Assembly: GCA_023228285.1 (NCBI GenBank)
Contig: JALOBM010000001.1
Coordinates: forward strand, 62,001 to 126,000
Length of the DNA stretch: 64,000 nt
Source of the DNA: Candidatus Cloacimonadota bacterium
GTDB taxonomy: Bacteria > Cloacimonadota > Cloacimonadia > Cloacimonadales > Cloacimonadaceae
Reading direction: 5' to 3'
The position numbers and the translations under genes were made by a program. Below are positions 8,523 to 16,965 of the stretch, piece by piece; the stretch's first letter is position 1; each line of letters starts with the position of its first letter. The notes under the pieces are model-generated. The model was not told the origin of the DNA. It saw only the letters and a list, made by a program, of their open reading frames with translations, and did no database searches.

Positions 8523-9680
8523 ATGACAGCACTACATGCAAAACCATCCGACAGAAGCGGTTATATTTTTACATCCGAATCTGTGTCCGAAGGTCATCCG
8601 GACAAGGTCTGCGATCTGATATCGGATGCCATTCTTGATGCATATCTGGAGCAGGATCCGCTTAGCCGGGTAGCCTGTGAAACACTGTGTACGCAGGATA
8701 GGGTTATTCTTTCCGGAGAGATCAATTCCCAAGCATCCATTGATGTAGAGCCAATCGTGCGTGAGGTGATCCGCAAGATCGGCTACACGCATGCGGGCAA
8801 GGGATTTGATCACAATTGTGAGATTACAAATCTGTTGCACAAGCAAGAGCGGGCATTGGCGCTCAATGATGGTGCCGGAGATCAAGGCCTGATGTTCGGT
8901 TATGCCTGCAATCAGACCAAATCCCTGATGCCGATACCCATCGAGGTGGCGCATCAACTATTGATAAACCTTGCCAAAGCCCGTAGAGACGGCAGCATTC
9001 CCTGTTTGCTTCCAGATGCGAAGAGTCAGGTGAGTTTCCGCTTTGAAGGGCGTAAACCACGGGAATTGGAGACTCTGGTGATTTCCACTCACCACCAGGC
9101 CATCTGTGAACTGGAATTTGAGGAATTGAAGCGGGCGATTGTAGATAAAGTAGTGAAAAGCACCATCCTGGAAATGGAAGATGAAGTTCGCTTTGATGCG
9201 GATCATCTGAAGATTCTCATCAATCCCCTGGGGCGTTGGCACGAAGGCGGGCCGGCGTCGGATACTGGGCTTACTGGGCGCAAGATCATCGTGGACACTT
9301 ATGGTGGTTGGGCACAGCATGGCGGCGGTGCTTTTAGTGGAAAGGACGCCACCAAGGTGGATCGCAGTGCGTCTTATATGGTGCGCCACATTGCCAAGAG
9401 CGTAGTGGGCAGCGGTTTGGCAGATGAATGCCTGATCCAGTTCAGTTTTGTAATCGGCGACGCTGCACCGAACAGCGTGATGGTGGAAACCTTTGGTAGC
9501 GGCAAGATTGCCGAGCATGAGATCGAGGCGAAGATCCTGAAGGAATTTGACTTGACAGTAAAGGGAATCATCGATTATCTTGATTTACGCAAACCGATCT
9601 TTCAGCCTACTGCCAGTTATGGACATTTTGGTTTGAACACCAAAGATTGCAGTTGGGAAAAGATCAAAAAAATTTGCTAG
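8523..9680 (+). CDS. metK: S-adenosylmethionine synthase
   Basis: MetK makes S-adenosylmethionine from methionine and ATP in the cytoplasm. The 385-residue product has the family landmarks in order: 'ESVSEGHPDKVCD' near residue 20 (ATP/metal site), the GAGDQG signature near residue 117, and 'GGGAFSGKD' near residue 262 (phosphate-binding loop). 'DRSASY' follows. Length matches the family (about 380-400). AAGGAG lies 7 bases before ATG. The structured leader upstream suggests its expression is controlled by premature termination. kdsA follows 8 bases after the stop. Confidence 0.97.
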   Translation: MTALHAKPSDRSGYIFTSESVSEGHPDKVCDLISDAILDAYLEQDPLSRVACETLCTQDRVILSGEINSQASIDVEPIVREVIRKIGYTHAGKGFDHNCEITNLLHKQERALALNDGAGDQGLMFGYACNQTKSLMPIPIEVAHQLLINLAKARRDGSIPCLLPDAKSQVSFRFEGRKPRELETLVISTHHQAICELEFEELKRAIVDKVVKSTILEMEDEVRFDADHLKILINPLGRWHEGGPASDTGLTGRKIIVDTYGGWAQHGGGAFSGKDATKVDRSASYMVRHIAKSVVGSGLADECLIQFSFVIGDAAPNSVMVETFGSGKIAEHEIEAKILKEFDLTVKGIIDYLDLRKPIFQPTASYGHFGLNTKDCSWEKIKKIC

Positions 9681-9688
9681 GAAGATAC

Positions 9689-10489
9689 ATGAGCCTTTTT
9701 GAAAACCTGAAGTCTGCCCGGCCTTTCTTTGTAATTGCGGGTCCCTGTGTGGTAGAGAGTGAAGCCGTGATGCACCAATGTGCGGAGCGTTTATCGCAGG
9801 TATGCCGGCGGCTGGAATTGCCCCTTATCTTCAAGTCATCTTACAAAAAGGCAAACCGCAGCAGTGGGGATTCCTATACAGGTCCCGGAATCCTGGAGGG
9901 GCTGAAACTCTTGCACAACATAGGGCGGGACTACAATCTGCCAATCTTGAGCGATGTGCATGAAGTATGTGAGGTGGCTTCCGCAGCGGAAGTATGTGAC
10001 ATTCTGCAGATCCCGGCATTTCTGAGCCGGCAGACGGATTTGATAAGGGCAGCGGCGCTGTCGGGACGGATCGTGAACATCAAAAAAGGGCAATTTATGG
10101 CTCCTGAGGACATGCAATCTGCAGCACAAAAGGCCAGCGAAACCGGGAATGAAAAGATACTACTTACAGAGCGCGGGAGCAGCTTTGGCTATCACAATCT
10201 GGTAGTGGACTTCCGGGGCTTTGCCATCATGAAAGAATTTGGATATCCCATCATCTACGACCTTACGCACTCTTTACAGCTGCCATCCATCGGCAAGCGC
10301 AGCGGGGGAAATCCGGAATTTGCGCCGATGATGGCAAAAGCAGCACTGGCTACCGGAAAGGTGGACGGACTCTTTATAGAGTGCCATCCCGATCCCGCCA
10401 AAGGCCTGAGTGATGCATCCACCATGTTAGCTCTGGACAGCATGGAGAACCTGCTGCGGGATTGTGTGCGCATCTGCGAAAAGCTATAG
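9689..10489 (+). CDS. kdsA: 3-deoxy-8-phosphooctulonate (KDO-8-P) synthase
   Basis: KdsA condenses phosphoenolpyruvate with arabinose 5-phosphate to make KDO-8-phosphate, the first committed step to the KDO of lipopolysaccharide inner core. The 266-residue protein has 'IAGPCVVES', 'KSSYKKANRSS', 'GPGILEGL', 'SDVHE', and 'ECHPDPAKGLSD' near the end, as in the family. The chosen ATG at 9689 has AGGAAG just upstream; an earlier in-frame start would overlap metK without a ribosome site. It leads the KDO/Lpt gene run, and kdsC follows after 11 bases. Confidence 0.95.
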   Translation: MSLFENLKSARPFFVIAGPCVVESEAVMHQCAERLSQVCRRLELPLIFKSSYKKANRSSGDSYTGPGILEGLKLLHNIGRDYNLPILSDVHEVCEVASAAEVCDILQIPAFLSRQTDLIRAAALSGRIVNIKKGQFMAPEDMQSAAQKASETGNEKILLTERGSSFGYHNLVVDFRGFAIMKEFGYPIIYDLTHSLQLPSIGKRSGGNPEFAPMMAKAALATGKVDGLFIECHPDPAKGLSDASTMLALDSMENLLRDCVRICEKL

Positions 10490-10500
10490 GAGAGATTACT

Positions 10501-11058
10501 ATGAATCCAATGATGAGGCCAAACAAGCGTCCCGTTCCCTGGGGAGAGATCAAGCTCCTGATTTTGGATTGTGATGGGGTATTGACAAACGGAAAGATCA
10601 TATATGGTAGCGACGGCCAGGACATCAAGCAGTTCAATGCTGCGGATGGAATGGGCTTGATTCTGATAAGGGAAATCAGCACCCGCGTGGCTGTGGTGAG
10701 CGGCAGATCGTCTGAAGCACTTCAGCGGCGATGTCAAGATCTGAAGATCGAGCATCTGTATCAGGGTATAGACAATAAACTGGAGTGTGTTACAAAGCTC
10801 TTGGAGGAGCTGGGTCTTACTTTTGACAACGTGATTTATATGGGCGACGATTGGAATGATGTTCCCTGCATTCGCAGAGCGGCTTTGGGGGTGGTACCCG
10901 CCAATGCCTGGCCGGAAGTGCAAAAGACGGCGGATATGGTTACCGAACGCCGGGGCGGAGAAGGGGCGGTACGGGAATTGATCAACCTGATCCTGCACAA
11001 AAAAGGCGTGTATGACAGTGCGATAAGGAACTATCTGGAAAGCGTGGGCTGCAAATGA
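10501..11058 (+). CDS. kdsC: KDO-8-phosphate phosphatase (HAD family)
   Basis: KdsC removes the phosphate from KDO-8-P, the step after KdsA. The 185-residue protein has the HAD motifs: 'LLILDCDGVLTNG' (nucleophile Asp and acid Asp near residues 23-25), 'VVSGRSS' (motif 2), a conserved Lys in 'DNKLECV', and 'YMGDDWND' (motif 4). The small cap-less size fits the tetrameric KdsC group. AGGAGA lies 8 bases before ATG 10501. Its TGA overlaps the lptC ATG, indicating coupled translation. Confidence 0.93.
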   Translation: MNPMMRPNKRPVPWGEIKLLILDCDGVLTNGKIIYGSDGQDIKQFNAADGMGLILIREISTRVAVVSGRSSEALQRRCQDLKIEHLYQGIDNKLECVTKLLEELGLTFDNVIYMGDDWNDVPCIRRAALGVVPANAWPEVQKTADMVTERRGGEGAVRELINLILHKKGVYDSAIRNYLESVGCK

Positions 11059-11618
11059 TGAGAAGAGGCTTCAAAGCGCTGAAGCTGATTTATCCGCTCT
11101 TGCTTCTAGTTATCATCTGCTCGTGTTCAGAGGAGAGCCTGAATCAGAAAATTCCGGTATTGGAGCAGGGTGTGGCGGATGAGTATTCCGAGGGAGTACA
11201 GCTGGCGGAATATCGCAATGAACGCCTGGATTATATTATAGAAGCCAAAAGTATGGAGCGTTTTACGGATCGCCGAATGCTGTATGGATACATAGTAACC
11301 CTTACTTCCTATGACAAGGAAGGGCAGGTGAGCTCCGTGATCAAGGCGGATACCACCGTCGTGGACGATGCGCGGAATGTGGTGATTGCCAGCGGTAGCG
11401 TGAGTTTCAAGACCAAAGACGGGGACATCAAGACACAAAAGATGTATTGGGATCGCAATGTGGACGAGATCATTGTGCCCACTCAACTTACGCTGACGCG
11501 GATGGGGGACGCACTAAGGGGCGAAAACCTGCGCACAAATACCAAATTGAGCTTTGCGGAGATGAACACCGTGACTGCCGAAGGTTATTTTGATGAAGAA
11601 GATTTTGTGGATTGGTAG
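11055..11618 (+). CDS. lptC: LPS export periplasmic protein LptC
   Basis: LptC is the membrane-anchored periplasmic subunit that passes lipopolysaccharide from the LptBFG extractor to LptA. The 187-residue protein has an N-terminal hydrophobic segment (residues 9-21) ending in Cys-Ser-Cys, so it is probably a lipoprotein, which is common for LptC outside the Proteobacteria. A single OstA/LptC-type beta-jellyroll region follows, with 'SSVIKADTTVVDDARNVVIA' and 'GDIKTQKMYWD' typical of the fold. It overlaps kdsC by 4 bases and the lptA gene by 26 bases. Assignment rests on fold pattern plus position between kdsC and lptA/lptB. Confidence 0.88.
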   Translation: MMRRGFKALKLIYPLLLLVIICSCSEESLNQKIPVLEQGVADEYSEGVQLAEYRNERLDYIIEAKSMERFTDRRMLYGYIVTLTSYDKEGQVSSVIKADTTVVDDARNVVIASGSVSFKTKDGDIKTQKMYWDRNVDEIIVPTQLTLTRMGDALRGENLRTNTKLSFAEMNTVTAEGYFDEEDFVDW

Positions 11619-12675
11619 TCTGCTGTTGGTGTTGCTCTCTCTAAGCGCAGATGAGACAGAGCGGCAGAAATTCAAGCTGATCCATGCCGACCGCATGTAT
11701 ATGAGCAATGTGGAAACGGCGCAGATACTGGACCTCACGGGGAATGTTCATTTCTTTTATGGAGACACCGAGTTTAGGGGCAACAGGGCTTTGATCCTGG
11801 ACACACAGAAGATTGCGCGGCTAACCGGCAATGTGGTGGTGCAAAACGATTCTCTGCATCTGGTGGCAGATTCTCTGGCTTACTATCGCATTCCGCAGGT
11901 ATTGAACCTGGGGGGCAGGGTAAAGCTTACACAACGCACAAAAGACGGATTTGTGCGCCATATGGAGGGGGATCATGCCATCTACGACCAGGGGAAAGAC
12001 ACTTTCACGGTGTGGAGCCGTGTAAGGGCTTACGATCAGAAGGAAAATGCCAATGCAAAGTGTGGTTATGGATTTTGGGATCGTCCCAATGGCTATGCTT
12101 TCCTGATTGAAGAGCCGGAAGTGGTTACCGGGGTGGAGGATACTCTTATCATCAAAGCGGATAAAATGGAGCTTTACGAGGAGGAGGGCAAGTTGATCGC
12201 CACCTTCAATGTACGCACGGATAGCAAGGATTATCATGCCACCAGCGACTTTCTGATCTACTTTTCGGAGGAAGAGAAGGCGGTGTTTCTGGGAGAGCCA
12301 AAGTTTGAGAACAACTTCGCCACAGCGGAGGCCATCGAATTTCAGGTTTATTTCAAGGAGCAGGAGCTGACGCAGGTGGTTCTGGTGGATTCGTGTCTGG
12401 TGCAATTTGCTGCTGAAGAGAATGAGGAGCGCAACAACTGGGTGAGAGCGCAGGATATAGTGCTGAACTTTGCCGAGGGTAGGATACTGGATTTTAGCGC
12501 AGATGCCCGGGTATCGTATTACTTTCTTCAGGAAGAAGGCGAGAAGCAGGATTTTTTTATCAACGCTGCAGACGGGGATAGGCTGAAAGCTAAGTTTGAT
12601 GAAGACAACAAGCTAAGGCTGATGGACATGGGAGGGAATATTCGGGGGACATACAGATTCAAGAATGATTCTTGA
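11593..12675 (+). CDS. lptA: OstA/LptA-family LPS transport protein (long form)
   Basis: LptA forms the periplasmic bridge carrying lipopolysaccharide to the outer membrane. The 360-residue product has a signal peptide (cleavage near LSADE) and at least two OstA-like repeats, for example 'ILDLTGNVHFFYGDTEFRGN' and 'IARLTGNVVVQNDSLHLVAD', then 'IKADKMELYEEEGKLIATFN'. It is about twice the length of E. coli LptA and resembles the long OstA-like proteins of Bacteroidota, which may span more of the periplasm. The ATG at 11593 lies inside lptC, with no strong ribosome site, so translation is probably coupled. A promoter for lptB overlaps its last codons. Confidence 0.85.
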   Translation: MKKILWIGSLLLVLLSLSADETERQKFKLIHADRMYMSNVETAQILDLTGNVHFFYGDTEFRGNRALILDTQKIARLTGNVVVQNDSLHLVADSLAYYRIPQVLNLGGRVKLTQRTKDGFVRHMEGDHAIYDQGKDTFTVWSRVRAYDQKENANAKCGYGFWDRPNGYAFLIEEPEVVTGVEDTLIIKADKMELYEEEGKLIATFNVRTDSKDYHATSDFLIYFSEEEKAVFLGEPKFENNFATAEAIEFQVYFKEQELTQVVLVDSCLVQFAAEENEERNNWVRAQDIVLNFAEGRILDFSADARVSYYFLQEEGEKQDFFINAADGDRLKAKFDEDNKLRLMDMGGNIRGTYRFKNDS

Positions 12676-12700
12676 CACAATTCACCTCTCCACTTAGATT
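12672..12700 (+). promoter_or_regulatory. Sigma-70-type promoter for lptB, overlapping the lptA stop codon
   Basis: TTGACA (12672-12677), a 17-base spacer and TAGATT (12695-12700) give a near-consensus housekeeping promoter. The -35 box overlaps the lptA stop (TGA 12673-12675). The expected start of transcription, 6-8 bases after the -10 box, falls on or next to the lptB ATG at 12707, so the transcript would be leaderless. Confidence 0.65.
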
Positions 12701-12706
12701 ATCACC

Positions 12707-13456
12707 ATGGAATTGAATACTATAAAAGCACAGAATCTCGTGAAGGTATACGGCAAACGCACTGTGGTGAACGATCTCAGTCTGGAAATCCATCAGGGTG
12801 AGGTTGTGGGCATCCTGGGGCCGAACGGAGCCGGAAAGACCACCACATTTTATATGATAATCGGACTGGCAAAGCCCAATGGCGGCAAAGTATTGCTAAA
12901 CGATGCGGACATCACTCACAAAGCCATGTACAAGCGTGCCCGGATGGGGATGGGTTATCTGGCTCAGGCGCCTTCGATCTTTGCCAAGCTGAGTGTGGAA
13001 GACAATGTGATGGCGATTCTGGAAACCCTGAACTTGTCCCGTAAGGAACGCAAGCAACGCCTGGGAGAGGCTTTGGAGGAGCTGAACCTCAGCAAACTGG
13101 CAAAGCAGAAAGCCTATACTCTCTCTGGGGGCGAGCGGCGAAAGCTGGAGATCACCAGAGCCTTGGTAACAAATCCAGCTTTCATCTTCATGGACGAGCC
13201 TTTTGCGGGAGTAGATCCCATTGCAGTAGCAGATATTCAGGATATCATCGGAAAACTGAGAGAAAAAAACATCGGAGTGATGATTACCGATCATAATGTA
13301 ATTGAGACTTTGAAAATAGTGAACCGTGCTTATATTATCTACGAAGGTAAGATCATCGTATCGGGATCATCGATGGAATTGATCAACGATGAAGATGCAA
13401 AAAGACTGTATCTGGGAGAAAGGTTTACAATGAGCCCTTTTGAGCAACGACTATGA
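12707..13456 (+). CDS. lptB: LPS export ABC transporter ATP-binding protein LptB
   Basis: LptB is the cytoplasmic ATPase that powers lipopolysaccharide extraction by LptBFG. The 249-residue protein has Walker A 'GPNGAGKTT' (near residue 39), a Q-loop 'YLAQAPSIF' as in the LptB family, the signature 'LSGGERRKLEI', Walker B 'FIFMDEPFAGVD' and the H-loop 'MITDHNV'. There is no ribosome binding site in the 31 bases before ATG; see the promoter at 12672-12700. Its end overlaps rpoN by 4 bases. No lptF or lptG is in the window. Confidence 0.95.
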   Translation: MELNTIKAQNLVKVYGKRTVVNDLSLEIHQGEVVGILGPNGAGKTTTFYMIIGLAKPNGGKVLLNDADITHKAMYKRARMGMGYLAQAPSIFAKLSVEDNVMAILETLNLSRKERKQRLGEALEELNLSKLAKQKAYTLSGGERRKLEITRALVTNPAFIFMDEPFAGVDPIAVADIQDIIGKLREKNIGVMITDHNVIETLKIVNRAYIIYEGKIIVSGSSMELINDEDAKRLYLGERFTMSPFEQRL

Positions 13457-14910
13457 GCACCATAAATCAACACTTGTCTCTGAAACAAAAACAGGAGCTC
13501 GCCCTCAAGCCCAAGATGCTACAATCCCTCAGGATGCTTGCGTTACCCATTCTGGAGCTGGAGAGTTACATCAAGCAAGAGCTGGAGAGCAATCCCCTGC
13601 TGGAGCTAAGAGATGAGAAAGATGAAGAGGATTTGGTAGATAGCGATTATGAACAGGCTCCACCGGAATCAAATACTCCAATAGAGGATGTGGATGCTAC
13701 GGACGAGGTGTCCAGCGCTGTTGCCGAAGCTCGCCAACTGACCGATATTTTGGATCAGTGGAATGAATACCATTCCGGTGGTGAGGGATACCGCAGCGAG
13801 GGCGACTCGGAGCAGGGCGATGCAATGATACGCTATGAGGGAGATGCCAAAGAAAAGTATCTGGAGCAGCTCTATCCTCTGAATCTGCCGGAGCATGAAG
13901 TGGATTTTATAACGGAGCTGGTGGATAGCTGCGATTCATACGGTTTTTTGCCCAAGGATTATCCCATATCCCGGGTTGCCGCACGGTTTAAGGTGAGTGC
14001 CCGCCGGGCGGAGGAGCTTCACGAAATCGTGCTGCATCTGAGCCCCAAGGGGATATCTGCGAGGGACATCTCGGAGTGCCTGGTGGCCCAATTGGATGCG
14101 GAGCAGAAGCATAATCCCATCATTTTGGGCATGGTCACATTTCAATTTGAGAATCTTATACATCGGCGCTTTCAGAAGATTGCGTCTTACTTCAATGTGT
14201 CTGAAGACACCATAATGACCTATCGGGATCAGATTTCGAAGCTGGATCCCAAACCCGGGCTAAGGATAATGCGGAACAGTGCGGCATACGTGTATCCGGA
14301 TGTGACTTTGAAGCTGATCGACGGAGAGTATGTGGTTATTATTAACGATCACATTACGCCAAACATCATCATCAGTCCGCGCTATCGCAAGATGATCAAC
14401 CGTGGCTACTTCGACAAGGAAACCACCTCCTATGTGCGGGAGCGGATCAATAGCGCCAAGTTCCTGATCAAATCCATCTATATGAGGATGCGCACTCTGG
14501 AACAGGTGTCGCTGTCCATCATCAAGCATCAGCACGATTTCTTTTATAATGGCAGCGGAGTAATGCAACCACTCACCTACAGTGCGATAGCGCAAGATCT
14601 GGGGAAGAGCGAATCGACCATCAGCCGTGTGGTGAAGCATAAATATGCTGAGACTCCCTACGGGGTTTTTGCATTCAAGGATTTCTTTACTTCCACGGCG
14701 GGACGGGACGATAACTACGAGAGCATCTCCAGGCACAAGGTAAAGAATTGCATTATCCGTCTGGTGGATTCCGAAGACAAGAAAAAGCCGCTTTCGGACA
14801 GGGCTTTGGTGGAAATCCTAAAAGGGGAAGGACTGAATATCTCGCGCCGCATCATCGCCAAGTATCGTGATGAGATGGGTATCTTGAACAGTAGATTAAG
14901 AAGAAAATAG
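13453..14910 (+). CDS. rpoN: RNA polymerase sigma-54 factor
   Basis: Sigma-54 directs RNA polymerase to -24/-12 promoters and needs an AAA+ activator. The 485-residue protein has the Gln/Leu-rich region I at the N-terminus (activator interaction), an acidic stretch (residues 50-120), the core-binding and helix-turn-helix regions, and a C-terminal RpoN box 'SRRIIAKYRDEMGI' (consensus ARRTVAKYRE). Position right after lptB matches many diderms. A sigma-54 activator and a candidate -24/-12 promoter occur in this window at 54.6-56.1 kb. Confidence 0.95.
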   Translation: MSTINQHLSLKQKQELALKPKMLQSLRMLALPILELESYIKQELESNPLLELRDEKDEEDLVDSDYEQAPPESNTPIEDVDATDEVSSAVAEARQLTDILDQWNEYHSGGEGYRSEGDSEQGDAMIRYEGDAKEKYLEQLYPLNLPEHEVDFITELVDSCDSYGFLPKDYPISRVAARFKVSARRAEELHEIVLHLSPKGISARDISECLVAQLDAEQKHNPIILGMVTFQFENLIHRRFQKIASYFNVSEDTIMTYRDQISKLDPKPGLRIMRNSAAYVYPDVTLKLIDGEYVVIINDHITPNIIISPRYRKMINRGYFDKETTSYVRERINSAKFLIKSIYMRMRTLEQVSLSIIKHQHDFFYNGSGVMQPLTYSAIAQDLGKSESTISRVVKHKYAETPYGVFAFKDFFTSTAGRDDNYESISRHKVKNCIIRLVDSEDKKKPLSDRALVEILKGEGLNISRRIIAKYRDEMGILNSRLRRK

Positions 14911-14918
14911 AGGTTGTT

Positions 14919-16319
14919 TTGGGAAACTACAATGTAATAGTAATCGGCGGAGGTCCCGGAGGCTATGAAGCGGCCATTCGCCTCTCACAATATGGCATTA
15001 GCTGTCTGCTTATCGAAAAAGAACGCTTGGGCGGAGTGTGCTTGAACCGGGGTTGCATTCCTACGAAAGCACTGGTAAAAAGTGCCGAATTGTACCGGGA
15101 AATGCGTGAGGCGGAAGTATATGGCCTGCCTGCAACCGACATACACTTGGATTATGCGCAGGTGTTTGAACGCAAAAACAAGATCGTGGAACAACTGGTG
15201 GGCGGCATCGAATTTTTGTATCGGAAACGCAAGATTGCCCTGCATCACAGTGCAGTTACGGAAATCATCAAGCATCAGGATGCTTTCGAAGTAAAAACCG
15301 CAGATGATCAGAGCTTCAAATCAAAATTTGTGATAATTGCCACCGGCAGTACTGCCAAGAGCTTGCGCGGCATCACGATAGACGAGCAGGACATCATGAG
15401 TTCCACCGGCATCCTACAGATGGACAGCCTGCCTGAAAGCCTCGCAATAGTAGGCGGGGGTGTTATCGGTTGTGAATTTGCCTCCATCTATGCGGCTTTT
15501 GGCGTTAAAGTGAGCATCATAGAATTCCTGCCGCGTCTGGTAGCCTTGGAAGATGAAGAGATATCCAAACGCCTGGCCCTGGCGCTGAAGAAGAGCGGAA
15601 TCAAAGTGATGACCAATACTGCGGTGCATAGCATAGAAAAAGACGGGAAGGAAATGCTCTTGAAACTAGGTAATGAGAGCGAATTGCGCGCCGAGAAAGT
15701 ACTGCTTTCGGTGGGCAGGCTACCTTCGTATGACATTCAAAGTACAGGTTTTGACCTTAAAACAGATAAAGGAGCTATATCTATCGACGAATTGATGCGC
15801 ACATCCGAACCCGGAATCTATGCCATCGGCGATGTGACGGCCAAGCTGCAATTGGCTCATACCGCCAGTAAACAGGGTTTGCTGGCAGCGGGACACATCG
15901 CACATCTGTTGAAAGGGACTACCGCTCGCACATGCGGTTTGGAATATGTGAATATTCCGCGTTGCACTTTCACCAATCCGGAAATTGGCTCAGTTGGCTA
16001 CAATGAAGCTGATGCCAAAGAGAAATTCGGCGAGATCATCATCGGAAAATTCCCCTTCTCCGCCAGTGGGAAGGCCATGTCAATGTCTGCTACCCAGGGC
16101 TTTGTAAAGACTATCGCCAGAAAAGATAACGGCGAATTGGTGGGTATGCACATCATGGGTACTGGAGCCGCTGAGTTAATAGCTCAGGGCGCCATCATGA
16201 TCTCAGGTCACATGACTGCAGAATCCATTGAGGATATCGTATTTGCCCATCCCACTCTTTCCGAGGCAATTATGGAATCCGTGGAAGATCTGCGCGAACT
16301 CTCCATTCACAAAATTTAA
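14919..16319 (+). CDS. lpdA: Dihydrolipoamide dehydrogenase (E3)
   Basis: E3 reoxidises the dihydrolipoyl group of 2-oxoacid dehydrogenase or glycine cleavage complexes with NAD+. The 466-residue protein has the FAD-binding 'GGGPGGYEAA', the redox-active Cys pair in 'GVCLNRGCIPTKAL' (CxxxxC), a second Rossmann motif 'GGGVIGCEFA', 'YAIGDVTAKLQLAHTA', and the C-terminal dimer-interface 'HPTLSEA' with the catalytic His. The start is TTG at 14919 with AGAGG five bases upstream. No E1, E2 or glycine cleavage gene is adjacent. Its position between rpoN and hpf is an unusual insertion in an otherwise conserved gene order. Confidence 0.95.
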   Translation: MGNYNVIVIGGGPGGYEAAIRLSQYGISCLLIEKERLGGVCLNRGCIPTKALVKSAELYREMREAEVYGLPATDIHLDYAQVFERKNKIVEQLVGGIEFLYRKRKIALHHSAVTEIIKHQDAFEVKTADDQSFKSKFVIIATGSTAKSLRGITIDEQDIMSSTGILQMDSLPESLAIVGGGVIGCEFASIYAAFGVKVSIIEFLPRLVALEDEEISKRLALALKKSGIKVMTNTAVHSIEKDGKEMLLKLGNESELRAEKVLLSVGRLPSYDIQSTGFDLKTDKGAISIDELMRTSEPGIYAIGDVTAKLQLAHTASKQGLLAAGHIAHLLKGTTARTCGLEYVNIPRCTFTNPEIGSVGYNEADAKEKFGEIIIGKFPFSASGKAMSMSATQGFVKTIARKDNGELVGMHIMGTGAAELIAQGAIMISGHMTAESIEDIVFAHPTLSEAIMESVEDLRELSIHKI

Positions 16320-16332
16320 CAGGAGGATCAAC

Positions 16333-16869
16333 ATGCAAATCACGATTACAGCACGCCATTTTGAACTGACAAAGGCGATCCGGGACTACGTGGAAAGTTC
16401 TTGCCTGAAACTAAAGAAGTACTTTGACCAGATTATCACCATCCACGTCACTCTGGCTTTGGAGAACAGCCGCAATCTCTGCGAGCTTTCTCTGCATGCC
16501 GGCAAATTTGGATTGCAGGCTACTGCAGAGGAGATGGATATGTACCTTTCCATCGACACATCTCTGGAAAAAATGGAAGCTCAGATAAAGAAACTGAAAG
16601 ACCGTGTAACGGATCATCAGAAGCGGGCGTTGAAGGAGCAATTCAATGATTTCTCCCGCGCGTCAGACATACAAGTGAACAATCAGGATCACGCCCGTAA
16701 AACAATCAAAACCAAACGTGTGGTTACCGAACTGATGGAGATCCAGGAAGCCCTGGATAAGATGGACGCAAGTAAGGAAGATTTTTTCATCTTCAGAAAC
16801 ATCGAAACAGACCGCATCAATGTATTGGTTAAAAAGGACAACGAGAATTATAAGCTCTTTGAGCCTTAA
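16333..16869 (+). CDS. hpf: Ribosome hibernation-promoting factor (HPF/RaiA family)
   Basis: HPF binds the 30S subunit and inactivates or dimerises ribosomes in stationary phase or stress. The 178-residue protein has the N-terminal beta-alpha fold 'MQITITARHFELTKAIRDYV' and the helix with 'MDMYLSIDTSLEKMEAQIKKLKD'. The C-terminal ~55 residues ('FFIFRNIETDRINVLVKKDNENYKLFEP') match the dimerisation tail of long-form HPF, which makes 100S particles alone. AGGAGG lies 5 bases before ATG. It is downstream of rpoN, as hpf/yhbH is in Proteobacteria. Confidence 0.93.
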   Translation: MQITITARHFELTKAIRDYVESSCLKLKKYFDQIITIHVTLALENSRNLCELSLHAGKFGLQATAEEMDMYLSIDTSLEKMEAQIKKLKDRVTDHQKRALKEQFNDFSRASDIQVNNQDHARKTIKTKRVVTELMEIQEALDKMDASKEDFFIFRNIETDRINVLVKKDNENYKLFEP

Positions 16870-16918
16870 AGCGTTTGCTGTGGCCGGCACATTGCCTTCC
16901 GCATAAAAGAATCCATTG

Positions 16919-16945
16919 GCCCCCTTCCTCTATTCCGAAGGGGGC
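16919..16945 (+). terminator. Strong hairpin between hpf and hprK
   Basis: GCCCCCTTC (16919-16927) and GAAGGGGGC (16937-16945) make a perfect 9-bp stem with a 9-base loop. The following ATTAAAG lacks a real T-run, so it may only partly terminate or act as an RNA-processing or stability element ahead of hprK. Confidence 0.55.
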
Positions 16946-16965
16946 ATTAAAGAGAAAAGGATTAT

